This document shows positions 17,508-26,738 of a stretch of DNA of 64,000 bases, piece by piece. The notes under the pieces were generated by a model that did not search any database, had not been told where the DNA came from, and worked only from the letters and a program-made list of their open reading frames with translations. Source of the stretch: Kitasatospora cinereorecta. GTDB lineage: Bacteria > Actinomycetota > Actinomycetes > Streptomycetales > Streptomycetaceae. Numbering within the stretch: position 1 is the stretch's first letter; each line of letters begins with the position of its first letter. The position numbers and the translations under genes were made by a program. The stretch covers positions 1,426,001-1,490,000 of the forward strand of contig NZ_JAMZDX010000002.1 of the NCBI RefSeq assembly GCF_024172095.1. The letters are read 5' to 3'.

Positions 17508-18728
17508 ATGTCCACTCTGCGTGTCGACTCGGAAGCCGGCCGGCTGCGCCAGGTGATCCTGCACCGCCCGGGCCTGGAACTGGCCCGACTCACCCCCGAC
17601 AACGTCGACGAGCTGCTCTTCGACGACATCCTGTGGGCCAAGCGGGCCCGCGAGGAGCACGACGCCTTCGCCCAGGTGCTGCGCGACCACGGCGTGCGCG
17701 TCCACCACTACGCCGACCTGCTCGGACAGACCCTCGACCTGGCACCGGCCCGCGCCTGGCTGCTGGGACAGGTCGTCACCCCGGCCACCGTGGGCCCGGC
17801 CCTGGTCGAGCCGGTACGGGAGCTGTGCGAGCAACTCGACGGCGTCACGCTCGCCGAGTACCTGATCGGCGGCGTCCTCAAGGACGACCTGCCGATCCGC
17901 AAGCCCCACAGCCTGCTCTGGAACACCCTGGGCGCACAGGACTTCGCCCTCCCGCCGCTGCCGAACCACCTCTTCCCGCGCGACAACTCCTGCTGGATCG
18001 GCGCCCGCTACAGCCTCAACCCGATGGCCAGGCCCGCCCGGCGACGGGAGACCCTGCACACCGCGGCGATCTACCGCTTCCACCCGCTGTTCTCCGAGAC
18101 CGCCCCGCCGCTGCTCGACGGCACCGACCCGGCCGGGCTGAGCCTGGAGGGCGGGGACGTCCACGTGATCGCCCCGGGCGTGGTCATGGTCGGGATGGGC
18201 GAGCGCACCACGGCCCAGGCCGTCGAACAACTCGCCCAGCAGCTCTTCCTGTTCGGCGCAGCGCACCGGCTGATCGCGGTCCGCCTGCCGGAACGGCGGG
18301 CGTTCATGCACCTGGACACCGTCATGACGATGATCGACCGGGACGCCTTCGCCGTCTACCCGGGGCTGGCAGGCGGCCTGCGCTCCTGGACCCTCACCCC
18401 CGCGCCCGAGCGGCCGAGCGGATTCGACCTCACCCCGGACACCGACCTCGCAACCTCCCTCGCCGAGGCGATCGGCGTGGACAAGGTCCGCTTCCTCTCG
18501 GCCGACCAGGACACCCGGGCCGCCGAACGCGAACAGTGGGACGACGGAAGCAACTTCCTCGCCCTCGGGCCCGGCGTCGTCGTGGGCTACGAACGCAACA
18601 CCACCACCAACACCCACCTGCGCAAGCAGGGCATCGAGATCGTCACCATCGCCGGCTCCGAACTCGGCCGCGGCCGCGGCGGCCCACGCTGCATGAGCTG
18701 CCCGATCCAGCGCGATCCCGTCGACTGA
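17508..18728 (+). CDS. arcA: arginine deiminase
   Basis: A 406-aa enzyme converting L-arginine to citrulline and ammonia. Family motifs are all present: [14 protein letters not shown] (residues about 27-40), [39 protein letters not shown] and, at the C-terminus, [10 protein letters not shown] with the nucleophilic C395. Length matches bacterial ArcA (about 410). Start ATG at 17508 follows AGGGAG. First step of the arginine deiminase pathway, followed at once by arcB and arcC. Confidence 0.97.
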   Translation: MSTLRVDSEAGRLRQVILHRPGLELARLTPDNVDELLFDDILWAKRAREEHDAFAQVLRDHGVRVHHYADLLGQTLDLAPARAWLLGQVVTPATVGPALVEPVRELCEQLDGVTLAEYLIGGVLKDDLPIRKPHSLLWNTLGAQDFALPPLPNHLFPRDNSCWIGARYSLNPMARPARRRETLHTAAIYRFHPLFSETAPPLLDGTDPAGLSLEGGDVHVIAPGVVMVGMGERTTAQAVEQLAQQLFLFGAAHRLIAVRLPERRAFMHLDTVMTMIDRDAFAVYPGLAGGLRSWTLTPAPERPSGFDLTPDTDLATSLAEAIGVDKVRFLSADQDTRAAEREQWDDGSNFLALGPGVVVGYERNTTTNTHLRKQGIEIVTIAGSELGRGRGGPRCMSCPIQRDPVD

Positions 18729-18749
18729 CCACCCCGAGGAGACTCCGTC

Positions 18750-19763
18750 ATGACCGTCACCCTGCACGGCCGCCACTACCTGAGCGAGTTCGACTTCACC
18801 GCCGCCGAGATCCACCACCTGCTCGACCTCGCCGCCGAGCTGAAGGCCGCCAAACGGGCCGGTACCGAGACCCCGCGGCTGACCGGCCGCCGGCTCGCCC
18901 TGATCTTCGAGAAGAACTCCACCCGCACCCGTTGCGCCTTCGAGGTCGCCGCCGCCGACCAGGGCGCCACCACCACCTACCTCGGCCCCGACAGCTCCCA
19001 CCTCGGCCACAAGGAGTCCGTCGCCGACACCGCCCGCGTGCTCGGCCGGATGTACGACGGCATCGAATACCGCGGCTTCGCCCAGGACACCGCCACCGAA
19101 CTCGCCGCCCACGCGGGCGTACCGGTCTACAACGGCCTCACCGACGAGTGCCACCCGACCCAGAGCCTGTGCGACGTCTTCACCATGCGCGAGCACAGCG
19201 GCAGGCCACTGGAGCAGATCTCCTTCTGCTACCTCGGCGACGCCCGCAACAACACCGCCAACTCGCTGCTGGCGATGGGCAGCCTGCTCGGCATGGACGT
19301 ACGCGTGGCGGCGCCGCGCGAGCTGTGGCCGCACCCGGAGCTGGTACAGGAGTGCCTGCTGATCGGCCAGGACAGCGGCGCCCGCCTCACCCTCACCGAC
19401 GACGTCGCCGAGGCCGTGCGCGGCGCGGACTACCTCTGCACCGACGTCTGGGTCTCGATGGGCGAGGACCACAGCCACTGGAAGGAGCGCATCGACCTCC
19501 TGCTGCCGTACCAGGTCAACGCCGGGACCATGGCCGCGACCGGCAACCCGGACACCGCCTTCCTGCACTGCCTGCCCGCCCTGCACGACCGGCGCACCGA
19601 CCTCGGCGCCGAACTCGCCGACCAGTACGGCTCGGACGGGCCGGACGGCCTCGAAGTCACCGACGAGGTCTTCGAGTCGCCCGCCTCACTGGTCTTCGAC
19701 CAGGCCGAGAACCGGATGCACACCATCAAGGCTGTCCTCGTCGCCACCCTCGGGAGTCACTGA
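18750..19763 (+). CDS. arcB: ornithine carbamoyltransferase (catabolic)
   Basis: A 337-aa transcarbamoylase that phosphorolyses citrulline to ornithine and carbamoyl phosphate in this pathway. The carbamoyl-phosphate motif STRTRCAFE, the HPTQ motif in [11 protein letters not shown], and the ornithine-binding HCLPALHD are intact. Start ATG at 18750 follows GAGGAG. The length and the arc neighbours favour a catabolic rather than biosynthetic role; no argG or argH is nearby. Confidence 0.96.
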   Translation: MTVTLHGRHYLSEFDFTAAEIHHLLDLAAELKAAKRAGTETPRLTGRRLALIFEKNSTRTRCAFEVAAADQGATTTYLGPDSSHLGHKESVADTARVLGRMYDGIEYRGFAQDTATELAAHAGVPVYNGLTDECHPTQSLCDVFTMREHSGRPLEQISFCYLGDARNNTANSLLAMGSLLGMDVRVAAPRELWPHPELVQECLLIGQDSGARLTLTDDVAEAVRGADYLCTDVWVSMGEDHSHWKERIDLLLPYQVNAGTMAATGNPDTAFLHCLPALHDRRTDLGAELADQYGSDGPDGLEVTDEVFESPASLVFDQAENRMHTIKAVLVATLGSH

Positions 19764-19765
19764 CC

Positions 19766-20761
19766 ATGCGCATCCTCGCCGCCCTCGGCGGAAACGCCCT
19801 GCTCCAGCGCGGGGAACACCCCGACGCCGCCGTCCAGCAGCACCACGTGCACGACGCGGCCCGCTCGCTGGCCGAACTCGTCCTCGCCGGGCACGAGTTG
19901 GTGATCACCCACGGCAACGGGCCGCAGGTCGGCCTGCTCGCCGCCGAGAGCGAGGCCGACCCCGCCCTGACCGTGCCCTACCCGCTGGACGTCGTCGGAG
20001 CCGAGACCCAGGGCATGATCGGCACCCTGCTCGCCCGTGAACTGGCGACCCTGCTGCCCGGGCGGACCGTGACCGCGCTGATCACCCACACCGAGATCGA
20101 CCCGCACGACCCGGCGTTCCGACAGCCGGGCAAGTTCATCGGCGGGCAGCTCACCGACCGTCAGGCCAGGCTGATGGAGATCGAACGCGGCTGGACCACC
20201 GCCCGCGACGGCGCCCGGCTGCGCCGCACGGTGCCCTCGCCCCGGCCCGTCGCGGTCACCGAACTGCCGGCGATCCAGGCCCTGGTGGCGACCGGAACCG
20301 TGGTCATCGCGGCCGGAGGCGGCGGTGTGCCCGTCGTCCGCGACCCGGACACCGGACGGATCCGCGGCGTCGAGGCCGTGGTCGACAAGGACCTCACCGC
20401 AGCCCTGCTCGCCGAACAGCTCGACGCGGACGCCCTGCTGATCCTCACCGATGTCACCCACGTGTTCAGCCGTTTCGGTGCCGCACACCCCGGCCCACTC
20501 ACCACCGTCACACCCGGGCAGCTGCGCGAACTCGACCTGCCCGAGGGCTCGATGCGGCCCAAGGCCCGGGCCGCCGCCAACTTCGCGGATCGCACCGGCC
20601 GCGTTGCCGTCATCGGCCCCCTCGACGACGCCCTCGGCGCGCTCCTCGGCACCACCGGCACCACCGTCCGCGCGCTGCCGCCGGCCCGCGAAGCGGGACA
20701 GAGGTCACGGCCCGCGGGACCTTCGGCCCTCGGCCCGGTCGCACCCCGCACGGCAGTCTGA
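19766..20761 (+). CDS. arcC: carbamate kinase
   Basis: A 331-aa amino-acid-kinase-fold enzyme that makes ATP from carbamoyl phosphate and ADP. It begins RILAALGGNALLQRG and has THGNGPQVGLL, VIAAGGGGVPVV, EAVVDKDLTAALLA and the C-terminal SMRPKARAAANF. Start ATG at 19766, two bases after the arcB stop. The protein is about 20 residues longer than typical; the extra tail (after TTVRAL) is encoded where the DosR-like box for the next gene lies (20716-20729), so the tail may simply be promoter sequence read through. Confidence 0.95.
   Translation: MRILAALGGNALLQRGEHPDAAVQQHHVHDAARSLAELVLAGHELVITHGNGPQVGLLAAESEADPALTVPYPLDVVGAETQGMIGTLLARELATLLPGRTVTALITHTEIDPHDPAFRQPGKFIGGQLTDRQARLMEIERGWTTARDGARLRRTVPSPRPVAVTELPAIQALVATGTVVIAAGGGGVPVVRDPDTGRIRGVEAVVDKDLTAALLAEQLDADALLILTDVTHVFSRFGAAHPGPLTTVTPGQLRELDLPEGSMRPKARAAANFADRTGRVAVIGPLDDALGALLGTTGTTVRALPPAREAGQRSRPAGPSALGPVAPRTAV
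20716..20729. promoter_or_regulatory. DosR/DevR-like box 4 (consensus copy)
   Basis: GGGACCTTCGGCCC, the best copy in the window, embedded in the last codons of arcC and ending 54 bp before the start of the hibernation-factor gene. It implies a separate, internal promoter for that gene. Confidence 0.65.
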
Positions 20762-20783
20762 ACCCACCAGGAAAGGAAGCGCG

Positions 20784-21578
20784 ATGAACCGTCTGCACAC
20801 CCGGCCCACCACCGACCTCACGGTGGTGACCCGCGGCGAGGTCAGCCTGGCCGCTCCCGACTACGCCCGGTCGAAGATGCTCGCCGTGCTGGACCGACTG
20901 GACGAACCGGTCCTCGCCGCCCGGGTGAAGCTCACCCAGGAGCCCAACCACGCGGTCGCCAGGCCTTCCGTCGCCCAGGCGCTCGTCGACCTCAACGGCA
21001 GGCCGGTACGGGCCCACGTCGCGGCCGCCACCATGCAGGAGGCGATCGACCTGCTTCAGGACCGGCTGAACGCCCGCATCGCCCGCGTCCGCGACCACCG
21101 CGACCACCGCGAGCCGCACCGCCACCGCGGGACGGCGCCGACCGCCTGGAGCGACCCCGGCCGGGACGGCCACCGCCCGCAGCGCCGCACCTCCGGTGGC
21201 GACGACCCGCGGATCGTCCGGCACAAGTCCTACAGCCTGGCGCGACAGACCGCCTGGGAGGCGGTGTTCGAACTGGAGGCGATGGACTACGACTTCCACC
21301 TGTTCACCGACGCGGTGAGCGGCCGCGACAGCGTGGTCCACCGGGACGCCGCCCACGGCGGCTACCGCCTGGCCACCGCCGACCCGCAGGCCGCGCCCGT
21401 GCCGGGGCTGCCGGCGAGCACGGCCGGAGCGCCGGAACTCGCCGTCGCCGACGCGGTCGATCTGCTGGACCTGAGCGGCGTGCCGTTCGTGTTCTTCACC
21501 GACGCCGCCTCCGGCCGCGGAAACGTGCTGTACCACCGCTACGACGGCCACTACGGCCTGATCACTCCCGCGCTGTAG
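20784..21578 (+). CDS. ribosome hibernation promoting factor-like protein with duplicated C-terminal domain
   Basis: A 264-aa HPF/RaiA relative. Residues about 1-105 form the S30AE-like domain (DLTVVTRGEVSL, VAAATMQEAIDLLQDRLNARI), and 106-141 is a basic His/Arg-rich linker. Residues 142-197 (RIVRHKSYSLARQTAWEAVF, DFHLFTDAVSGRDSVVHR) and 218-262 (VADAVDLLDLSGVPFVFFTD, NVLYHRYDGHYGLI) are two copies of the C-terminal dimerisation domain, which long HPF normally has once. Start ATG at 20784 with AAAGGAAG upstream. It would park ribosomes during anoxic dormancy. The doubling may allow dimerisation within one chain or a different geometry; that is inference. Confidence 0.88.
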   Translation: MNRLHTRPTTDLTVVTRGEVSLAAPDYARSKMLAVLDRLDEPVLAARVKLTQEPNHAVARPSVAQALVDLNGRPVRAHVAAATMQEAIDLLQDRLNARIARVRDHRDHREPHRHRGTAPTAWSDPGRDGHRPQRRTSGGDDPRIVRHKSYSLARQTAWEAVFELEAMDYDFHLFTDAVSGRDSVVHRDAAHGGYRLATADPQAAPVPGLPASTAGAPELAVADAVDLLDLSGVPFVFFTDAASGRGNVLYHRYDGHYGLITPAL

Positions 21579-21628
21579 CGGCGCGGGTCCGGCCCGGCGG
21601 CCGTGGGGGGCCGGCCGGGCGCGGTACG

Positions 21629-21666
21629 GAGAACCGGGGACGGCGTGGGGGCCGTCCCCGGTTCTC
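21629..21666 (+). terminator. strong hairpin terminator after the hibernation-factor gene
   Basis: A perfect 16-bp stem GAGAACCGGGGACGGC / GCCGTCCCCGGTTCTC with a 6-nt loop, 51 bp after the stop codon. It ends the arcDABC-HPF unit. The remainder of 21579-21926 carries box 5 and the leader of the next stress-protein gene. Confidence 0.85.
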
Positions 21667-21778
21667 GCTGCTTCCCGCCCCGGTAGGACGCCGGACACCG
21701 GTCCCCGGAATGCACCACCCGTCGATGCGGCCCGCAGGGAAGCGGGACACGGGGTGCCTCCCGGGGAATCCGGGACTG

Positions 21779-21792
21779 GGGCCGCTGGTCCC
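21779..21792. promoter_or_regulatory. DosR/DevR-like box 5
   Basis: GGGCCGCTGGTCCC, 12 of 14 matches to the reverse complement of the consensus. It is 135 bp upstream of the universal stress protein start at 21927, with a second GGGACTGG half-site immediately to its left. Confidence 0.55.
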
Positions 21793-21926
21793 GCCCGGGG
21801 GCCGGAATCGTGGCCCGGTCGGCCCTGTGTCCGTCCGACCGCGGAGGGTGACGATGGGTGCGTGCCCGTCGCGAAGCCGACCGGGCCGGCTCGACACCGA
21901 GGGGGGCCGTTGAGGAGACGATCACC

Positions 21927-22727
21927 ATGGACCTGCCCGTCGCCGTCGGGATCGACGGCTCCGAAGCCAGCCTGGCGGCCGCCGACTGGGCCGCCCGCGA
22001 GGCGCTGCTGCGCGACCGACCGCTGCGCGTCCTGCACGCCCTGCCGCTGATGCCCCACCTGCTTCCCGCCCGGGCCGCGGCCGACCGGCCCGCCGGTGAC
22101 CTCCTCCACGAGGTGGAGCACATCCTGGCGGTGCGCCATCCGGGCCTGCGGATGCGGACCGAGGAGGCCCACGACGCCGCCACCGCCGCGCTGCTCGCCG
22201 CGGGCGAGGACGCCGAGTTGATGGTGCTCGGAGCACGCGGGAGCGGCGGCTTCCCGGAGCTGCGCGTCGGCTCGACCACTCTGCAGCTCGCCGCGAGGAC
22301 CGGATGCCCGATCGTGGTGCTCCCGGCGGAACCCCCCGGCCCGCACCTGCGTGAGCACGTGCTGGTGGGTGTGGACGCGCGCCGGCCCGCGGAGGCCGCC
22401 CTCCGGTTCGCCTTCGCGGCCGCCGACCGCTACGGACTGCCGCTGCGGGCCGTCCACGCCGCACCCGTCCCGCCGGGCGACCGCGGCGGCGAGGCCGCGC
22501 TGCTGGCCGCGGCCCTGGAACCCTGGAGGACGGCCCACCCCGAGGTCGAACTCCACGAGGACGTCGAGCACGCCGGGCCGGGCCGCGCCCTGGTGGAGGC
22601 TTCCGCCAAGGCCCGGTTGCTGGTGCTGGGACGCCGCCCCGTCGGCCCGGTGGTCCTGCTCGGCCCGGTCGCCCACGCGGTCCTGCACCACGCCGCCTGC
22701 CCGGTGGCCGTGGTACCCGGGACGTGA
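21927..22727 (+). CDS. universal stress protein, tandem UspA domains
   Basis: A 266-aa protein of two UspA folds. Domain 1: VAVGIDGSEASLAAADWA, then LGARGSGGFPELRVGS in the nucleotide-loop position. Domain 2: VLVGVDARRPAEAALRFAF and VLGRRPVGPVVLLGPVAHAV, a degenerate loop. ATG at 21927 follows TGAGGAGACG; an in-frame ATG at 21858 lacks a ribosome site. Lies between two DosR-like boxes and next to another Usp gene of similar design. Confidence 0.9.
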   Translation: MDLPVAVGIDGSEASLAAADWAAREALLRDRPLRVLHALPLMPHLLPARAAADRPAGDLLHEVEHILAVRHPGLRMRTEEAHDAATAALLAAGEDAELMVLGARGSGGFPELRVGSTTLQLAARTGCPIVVLPAEPPGPHLREHVLVGVDARRPAEAALRFAFAAADRYGLPLRAVHAAPVPPGDRGGEAALLAAALEPWRTAHPEVELHEDVEHAGPGRALVEASAKARLLVLGRRPVGPVVLLGPVAHAVLHHAACPVAVVPGT

Positions 22728-22742
22728 GCCAGGGCCGACCCC

Positions 22743-22756
22743 GGGACCTTCGGTAC
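22743..22756. promoter_or_regulatory. DosR/DevR-like box 6
   Basis: GGGACCTTCGGTAC, 12 of 14 matches to the consensus, 117 bp upstream of the stress-protein start at 22873. Confidence 0.5.
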
Positions 22757-22872
22757 CGGGCCAGGGCTGCCCGGCCTCTGTGGCCGGCAGGTGCCGGTCC
22801 GCGAACCTGTTCGGCGGACACGAGGTTGCGCGCAACGGTGCCGCGCGACCACCGGACGAAGGAGGTCTGATC

Positions 22873-23727
22873 ATGGTTCAGTCCGTGGTGGTGGGAGTCG
22901 ACGGATCCGCGGCGAGCGAGGCCGCGGCCGGGTGGGCGGCCGAGCAGGCTCACCGCACCGGCCGGTCCCTGCGGATGATCCACGCCGGGGTGCCGGAGGC
23001 CAGGCCGGCGGAGCAGCCCGCAGAGCGGGCCGAGTCGCTGCCGGAGCCGCTCCGCGCGCTGCGCGACCGCCTCGCGGCGGCGCTGCCGGAGTCGGCCGTC
23101 TCCTGCGAGCAGGTGCCGGGCGACCCGGCCTACGCGCTGGTCGCCGCCGGAGAGCGGGCCGGACTGCTGGTGCTCGGCTCGCGCGGCCTCGGCGGCTTCG
23201 CGGGGCTGCTGGTCGGCTCGGTCGGGCTCCGGGCGGCGGCGCACGCCGCCTGCCCGGTGGTCCTGGTCAGGGCCGACGGCGAGGGCGGCGAGGACGGTGA
23301 GGTGGTCGTCGGGGTGGAGGGTGGCCGGCCCTGCGACGAGGCGCTCGCCTTCGCCTTCGAGCAGGCGGCCGGGCGCGGCGTCCGACTGCGGGCCCTGCAG
23401 AGCAGCCCCCCGCCCGCCGGGCCCTACGACACGGAGGCCCCACTGGACCAACGGGAGATCAGGGACTCCCTGGCGGCGAGCGAACTGGTCCGCCTTCAGG
23501 ACGCGCTGGGACGCTGGCGCGACAAGTTCCCCGCGGTGCCGGTCGAGGCCGAGGTGACCGCCGCGCCCGCCGCCCGAGCACTGACCGAGGCGTCCCGCAG
23601 CGCCTCGCTGGTCGTGGTGGGACGTCGCCTCCGGCACACCCGGGTGGCCGCGCCCATGCTGGGCCCGGTGACGCACGCCGTGCTGCACCACGCGCACAGC
23701 CCGGTCGCGGTGGTGCCGCACGTCTGA
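22873..23727 (+). CDS. universal stress protein, tandem UspA domains
   Basis: A 284-aa protein with two UspA folds. Domain 1: SVVVGVDGSAASEAAAGWA and a complete ATP-loop LGSRGLGGFAGLLVGSVG. Domain 2: VVVGVEGGRPCDEALAFAF and VVGRRLRHTRVAAPMLGPV. ATG at 22873 with GAAGGAGG upstream. It most resembles the Usp at 14730-15617. It ends before a long terminator hairpin. Confidence 0.92.
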   Translation: MVQSVVVGVDGSAASEAAAGWAAEQAHRTGRSLRMIHAGVPEARPAEQPAERAESLPEPLRALRDRLAAALPESAVSCEQVPGDPAYALVAAGERAGLLVLGSRGLGGFAGLLVGSVGLRAAAHAACPVVLVRADGEGGEDGEVVVGVEGGRPCDEALAFAFEQAAGRGVRLRALQSSPPPAGPYDTEAPLDQREIRDSLAASELVRLQDALGRWRDKFPAVPVEAEVTAAPAARALTEASRSASLVVVGRRLRHTRVAAPMLGPVTHAVLHHAHSPVAVVPHV

Positions 23728-23757
23728 GAGACCCGGAGCCCCCGACACCTGACGCCG

Positions 23758-23811
23758 CGCCGGACGGCCGTGGCACCGACCGTCACCGGTCCGTGCCACG
23801 GCCGTCCGGCG
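23758..23811 (+). terminator. long hairpin terminator after the stress-protein gene
   Basis: A 19-bp perfect stem (23758-23776 with 23793-23811), extended inward by GACCG/CGGTC around a TCAC tetraloop. It lies 30 bp after the Usp stop and before the AdhE promoter region. Confidence 0.85.
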
Positions 23812-23853
23812 TTCCGCCGGGGGCGGAAGGACCCGCGGACCGGCTGCCGACGA

Positions 23854-23867
23854 GGGACCTTCGGCCG
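23854..23867. promoter_or_regulatory. DosR/DevR-like box 7
   Basis: GGGACCTTCGGCCG, 13 of 14 matches, 124 bp upstream of the adhE start. Confidence 0.6.
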
Positions 23868-23991
23868 GCGGGCGTGCCCCGATTGGCCGCCGCTGCGGGC
23901 CGCGCCGCACCGGGAGGCTGTCGGTGAAAGGCCGAGCGGACACCCGCGGCGGCCGCCGATCCGGACGAGCCAACCGAAAGGTGGTCCAGCC

Positions 23992-26628
23992 ATGACCCGC
24001 CGCCCGCACACCGAGCAGCCCCCCGCTCCGGACGATGCCCCGAGGGCCGTCGCCGCCCTCGTGGCGGATGCTCTGACCGCCCTTCAGGACTACGCAGACT
24101 TCACCCAGGACCAGGTCGACCACATCGTCAAGAAGGCGTCCCTGGCCGCCCTGGCCCGCCACACCGGCCTCGCGGCCCTGGCGATCGAGGAGACCGGACG
24201 CGGGCTGTTCGAGGACAAGGCGGTGAAGAACGTCTTCGCCTGCGAGAACGTCACCCATGCGATGGCGCGGACGAAGACGGTCGGGGTGGTGCGCCGGGAC
24301 GAGATCGACGGGATCGTGGAGATCGCCGAACCGGTGGGTGTCGTCGCGGGCATCACCCCGGTCACCAACCCCACCTCGACCACGATCTTCAAGTGCCTGC
24401 TCGCGCTGAAGACCCGCAATCCGATCGTCTTCGCCTTCCACCCCGCGGCGCAGCGCTGCTCCGCCGAGGCGGCCCGGACCGTGCGGGACGCGGCGGTGGC
24501 GGCCGGGGCGCCGGAGCACTGCATCCAGTGGATCGAGGAGCCCTCGATGGCGGCCACCCACGCGCTGATGAACCATCCGGACGTGGCGACCGTCCTCGCC
24601 ACCGGCGGCAATGCGATGGTCCGCGCCGCGTACAGCTGCGGCAAGCCGGCCCTCGGCGTGGGTGCGGGCAACGTCCCCGCGTACGTGGAGAAGAGTGCCG
24701 ATCTGCGGCGTGCCGTGAACGACATCGTGCTGTCGAAGACCTTCGACAACGGCATGATCTGCGCCTCCGAGCAGGCCGTGATCCTGGATGCGGAGATCCG
24801 CGACGCCGCGCTCGCCGAGTTCCGGAAGTTGAAGGCGCACCTCGCGAGCGTCGAGGAGAAGCTGCTGCTGGAGCGCCACCTGTTCGGCGTCGGTGAGGGC
24901 CTCTCCTGCGCCGGGGACCGGCTGAACGCGGAGGTGGTCGGCCGGTCGGCGGCGCAGATCGCTGAGGCCGCCGGCTTCGAGGTGCCGGCCGACACCTCGG
25001 TCATCCTGGTGGAGGCCGAGTGGGTCGGACCGTCCGAGCCGCTGACCCGCGAGAAGCTCTGTCCGGTGCTGGCCGTGCTGACCGCCCCCTCGCGCCGCAT
25101 CGGCGTCGAACTCGCGGCCGCGATGGTCGAGTTCAACGGCCTCGGGCACTCGGCGGCGGTCCACACCGAGGACGGGGCGTTCGTCGAGGAGTTCGGGCAC
25201 GCGGTCAAGGCGTGCCGGATCATCTGGAACGCGCCGAGCTCGCAGGGCGGGATCGGCGACGTCTACAACGCCTTCCTGCCCTCGCTGACCCTCGGCTGCG
25301 GCAGCTACGGGCACAACTCGGTGTCCGGGAACGTCTCGGCGCTGAACCTCGTCACCATCAAACGGATCGGGCGGCGCAACACCAACATGCAGTGGTTCAA
25401 GGTCCCGCCGAAGATCTACTTCGAGCGCAACTCGGTCCGCTACCTCGCCGACATGCCGAACGCGCACCGGATCGTGATCGTCACGGACCGGACCATGGTC
25501 GAGGTCGGCCACCTGGAGCGGATCAGGTCCGTCCTGGACCGCCGTCAGGAGCCGGTCGAGGTGCGGGTGGTCGACTTCGTCGAGGCCAACCCCAGTATCG
25601 ACACGGTCCGCAAGGGCGCCGAGCTGATGCGCGACTTCCGGCCCGACACCGTCATCGCGCTCGGCGGCGGCTCGCCGATGGACGCCGCCAAGGTGATGTG
25701 GCTGATGTACGAGCACCCGGAGGTCGACTTCGCCGACCTCAAGGAGAAGTTCTTCGACATCCGCAAGCGCGCCTTCACCTTTCCCGACCTGGGGGAGAAG
25801 GCGAAGCTGGTGTGCATCCCGACCACCGCCGGCACCGGATCCGAGGTCACCCCGTTCGCGGTGATCACCGACACCGCCACCGGCCAGAAGTACCCGCTGG
25901 CGGACTACGCGCTCACCCCGAGCGTGGCCGTCGTCGACCCGGCCCTGACCACGCGCCTGCCGAAGGAGGTCACCGCCGACTCCGGCTTCGACGCCCTGAC
26001 CCACTGCATCGAGACCTATGTCTCCGTCTACGCCAACGACTTCACCGACGGCCTGGCGCTGCAGGGCATCCGGCTGATCTTCGACCACCTGGAGCGGGCC
26101 GTCCTCGACGGGCCCAACGACCCGGTGGCGCGGGAGAAGATGCACAACGCCGGCACCATCGCCGGCATGGCCTTCGGCTCGGCCTTCCTCGGTGTCGTGC
26201 ACGCCATGGCGCACACCCTGGGCGCCACCTTCCACATCGCCCACGGCCGCACCAACGCGATCCTGCTGCCGCACGTCATCCGCTACAACGGCTCCGCGCC
26301 GTCCAAGGTGACCAGCTGGCCCAAGTACCGGAGCTACATCGCCCCCGAGCGCTACCAGGCGATCGCGCGGATGCTCGGCCTGCCCGCCGACACCCCCGGG
26401 CAGGGCGTCGAGTCGCTCGCCGCCGCCGTCGAGGATCTGCGGGACCGGGTGGGCATCCCGCGCTCCTTCAAGGAGGCGGGAGTCGACGAGGCGGCCTTCA
26501 TCGAGGCCCTGCCGCAGCAGGCGATGAACGCGTACGAGGACCAGTGCGCCCCGGCCAACCCCCGCATGCCGATGCTCGCCGACATGGAGCAGCTGATGCT
26601 CCAGGCCTACCGCGGCGTCCGCGACTGA
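23992..26628 (+). CDS. adhE: bifunctional acetaldehyde-CoA/alcohol dehydrogenase
   Basis: An 878-aa fusion, the normal AdhE length. The N-terminal aldehyde dehydrogenase half reduces acetyl-CoA to acetaldehyde; its thiolate is C257 in NGMICASEQ, with [12 protein letters not shown] and [11 protein letters not shown]. The C-terminal iron alcohol dehydrogenase half (from about residue 470) has the nucleotide loop [13 protein letters not shown] and metal ligands in [12 protein letters not shown] and [19 protein letters not shown]. Two NADH are reoxidised per acetyl-CoA, forming ethanol. Start ATG at 23992 with GAAAGGTGG upstream. It is followed 110 bp later by pyruvate formate-lyase, which supplies acetyl-CoA. 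An anaerobic fermentation enzyme is notable in an aerobic-type actinomycete. Confidence 0.96.
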   Translation: MTRRPHTEQPPAPDDAPRAVAALVADALTALQDYADFTQDQVDHIVKKASLAALARHTGLAALAIEETGRGLFEDKAVKNVFACENVTHAMARTKTVGVVRRDEIDGIVEIAEPVGVVAGITPVTNPTSTTIFKCLLALKTRNPIVFAFHPAAQRCSAEAARTVRDAAVAAGAPEHCIQWIEEPSMAATHALMNHPDVATVLATGGNAMVRAAYSCGKPALGVGAGNVPAYVEKSADLRRAVNDIVLSKTFDNGMICASEQAVILDAEIRDAALAEFRKLKAHLASVEEKLLLERHLFGVGEGLSCAGDRLNAEVVGRSAAQIAEAAGFEVPADTSVILVEAEWVGPSEPLTREKLCPVLAVLTAPSRRIGVELAAAMVEFNGLGHSAAVHTEDGAFVEEFGHAVKACRIIWNAPSSQGGIGDVYNAFLPSLTLGCGSYGHNSVSGNVSALNLVTIKRIGRRNTNMQWFKVPPKIYFERNSVRYLADMPNAHRIVIVTDRTMVEVGHLERIRSVLDRRQEPVEVRVVDFVEANPSIDTVRKGAELMRDFRPDTVIALGGGSPMDAAKVMWLMYEHPEVDFADLKEKFFDIRKRAFTFPDLGEKAKLVCIPTTAGTGSEVTPFAVITDTATGQKYPLADYALTPSVAVVDPALTTRLPKEVTADSGFDALTHCIETYVSVYANDFTDGLALQGIRLIFDHLERAVLDGPNDPVAREKMHNAGTIAGMAFGSAFLGVVHAMAHTLGATFHIAHGRTNAILLPHVIRYNGSAPSKVTSWPKYRSYIAPERYQAIARMLGLPADTPGQGVESLAAAVEDLRDRVGIPRSFKEAGVDEAAFIEALPQQAMNAYEDQCAPANPRMPMLADMEQLMLQAYRGVRD

Positions 26629-26647
26629 GGGCCGACCGAGGACCAAC

Positions 26648-26685
26648 GGCCCGGCCCCGAGGGCCTCACGGCCCCGGGCCGGGCC
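26648..26685 (+). terminator. hairpin between adhE and pflB
   Basis: GGCCCGGCCC (26648-26657) pairs with GGGCCGGGCC (26676-26685), with an inner GGGCC/GGCCC stem. It may attenuate or separate transcription of adhE and pflB. There is no DosR-like box between them, so some readthrough is likely. Confidence 0.5.
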
Positions 26686-26738
26686 CCACACCCGAGCGCC
26701 ACGATGGTGGCGAGGACATCACGACGGGAGCAGCGAAC

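Noticed and set aside
21922..26691. A 1589-codon minus-strand open frame over usp and adhE
   Set aside because: It has no recognisable domains, a skewed composition, and lies opposite genes with intact catalytic motifs; explained by GC bias.
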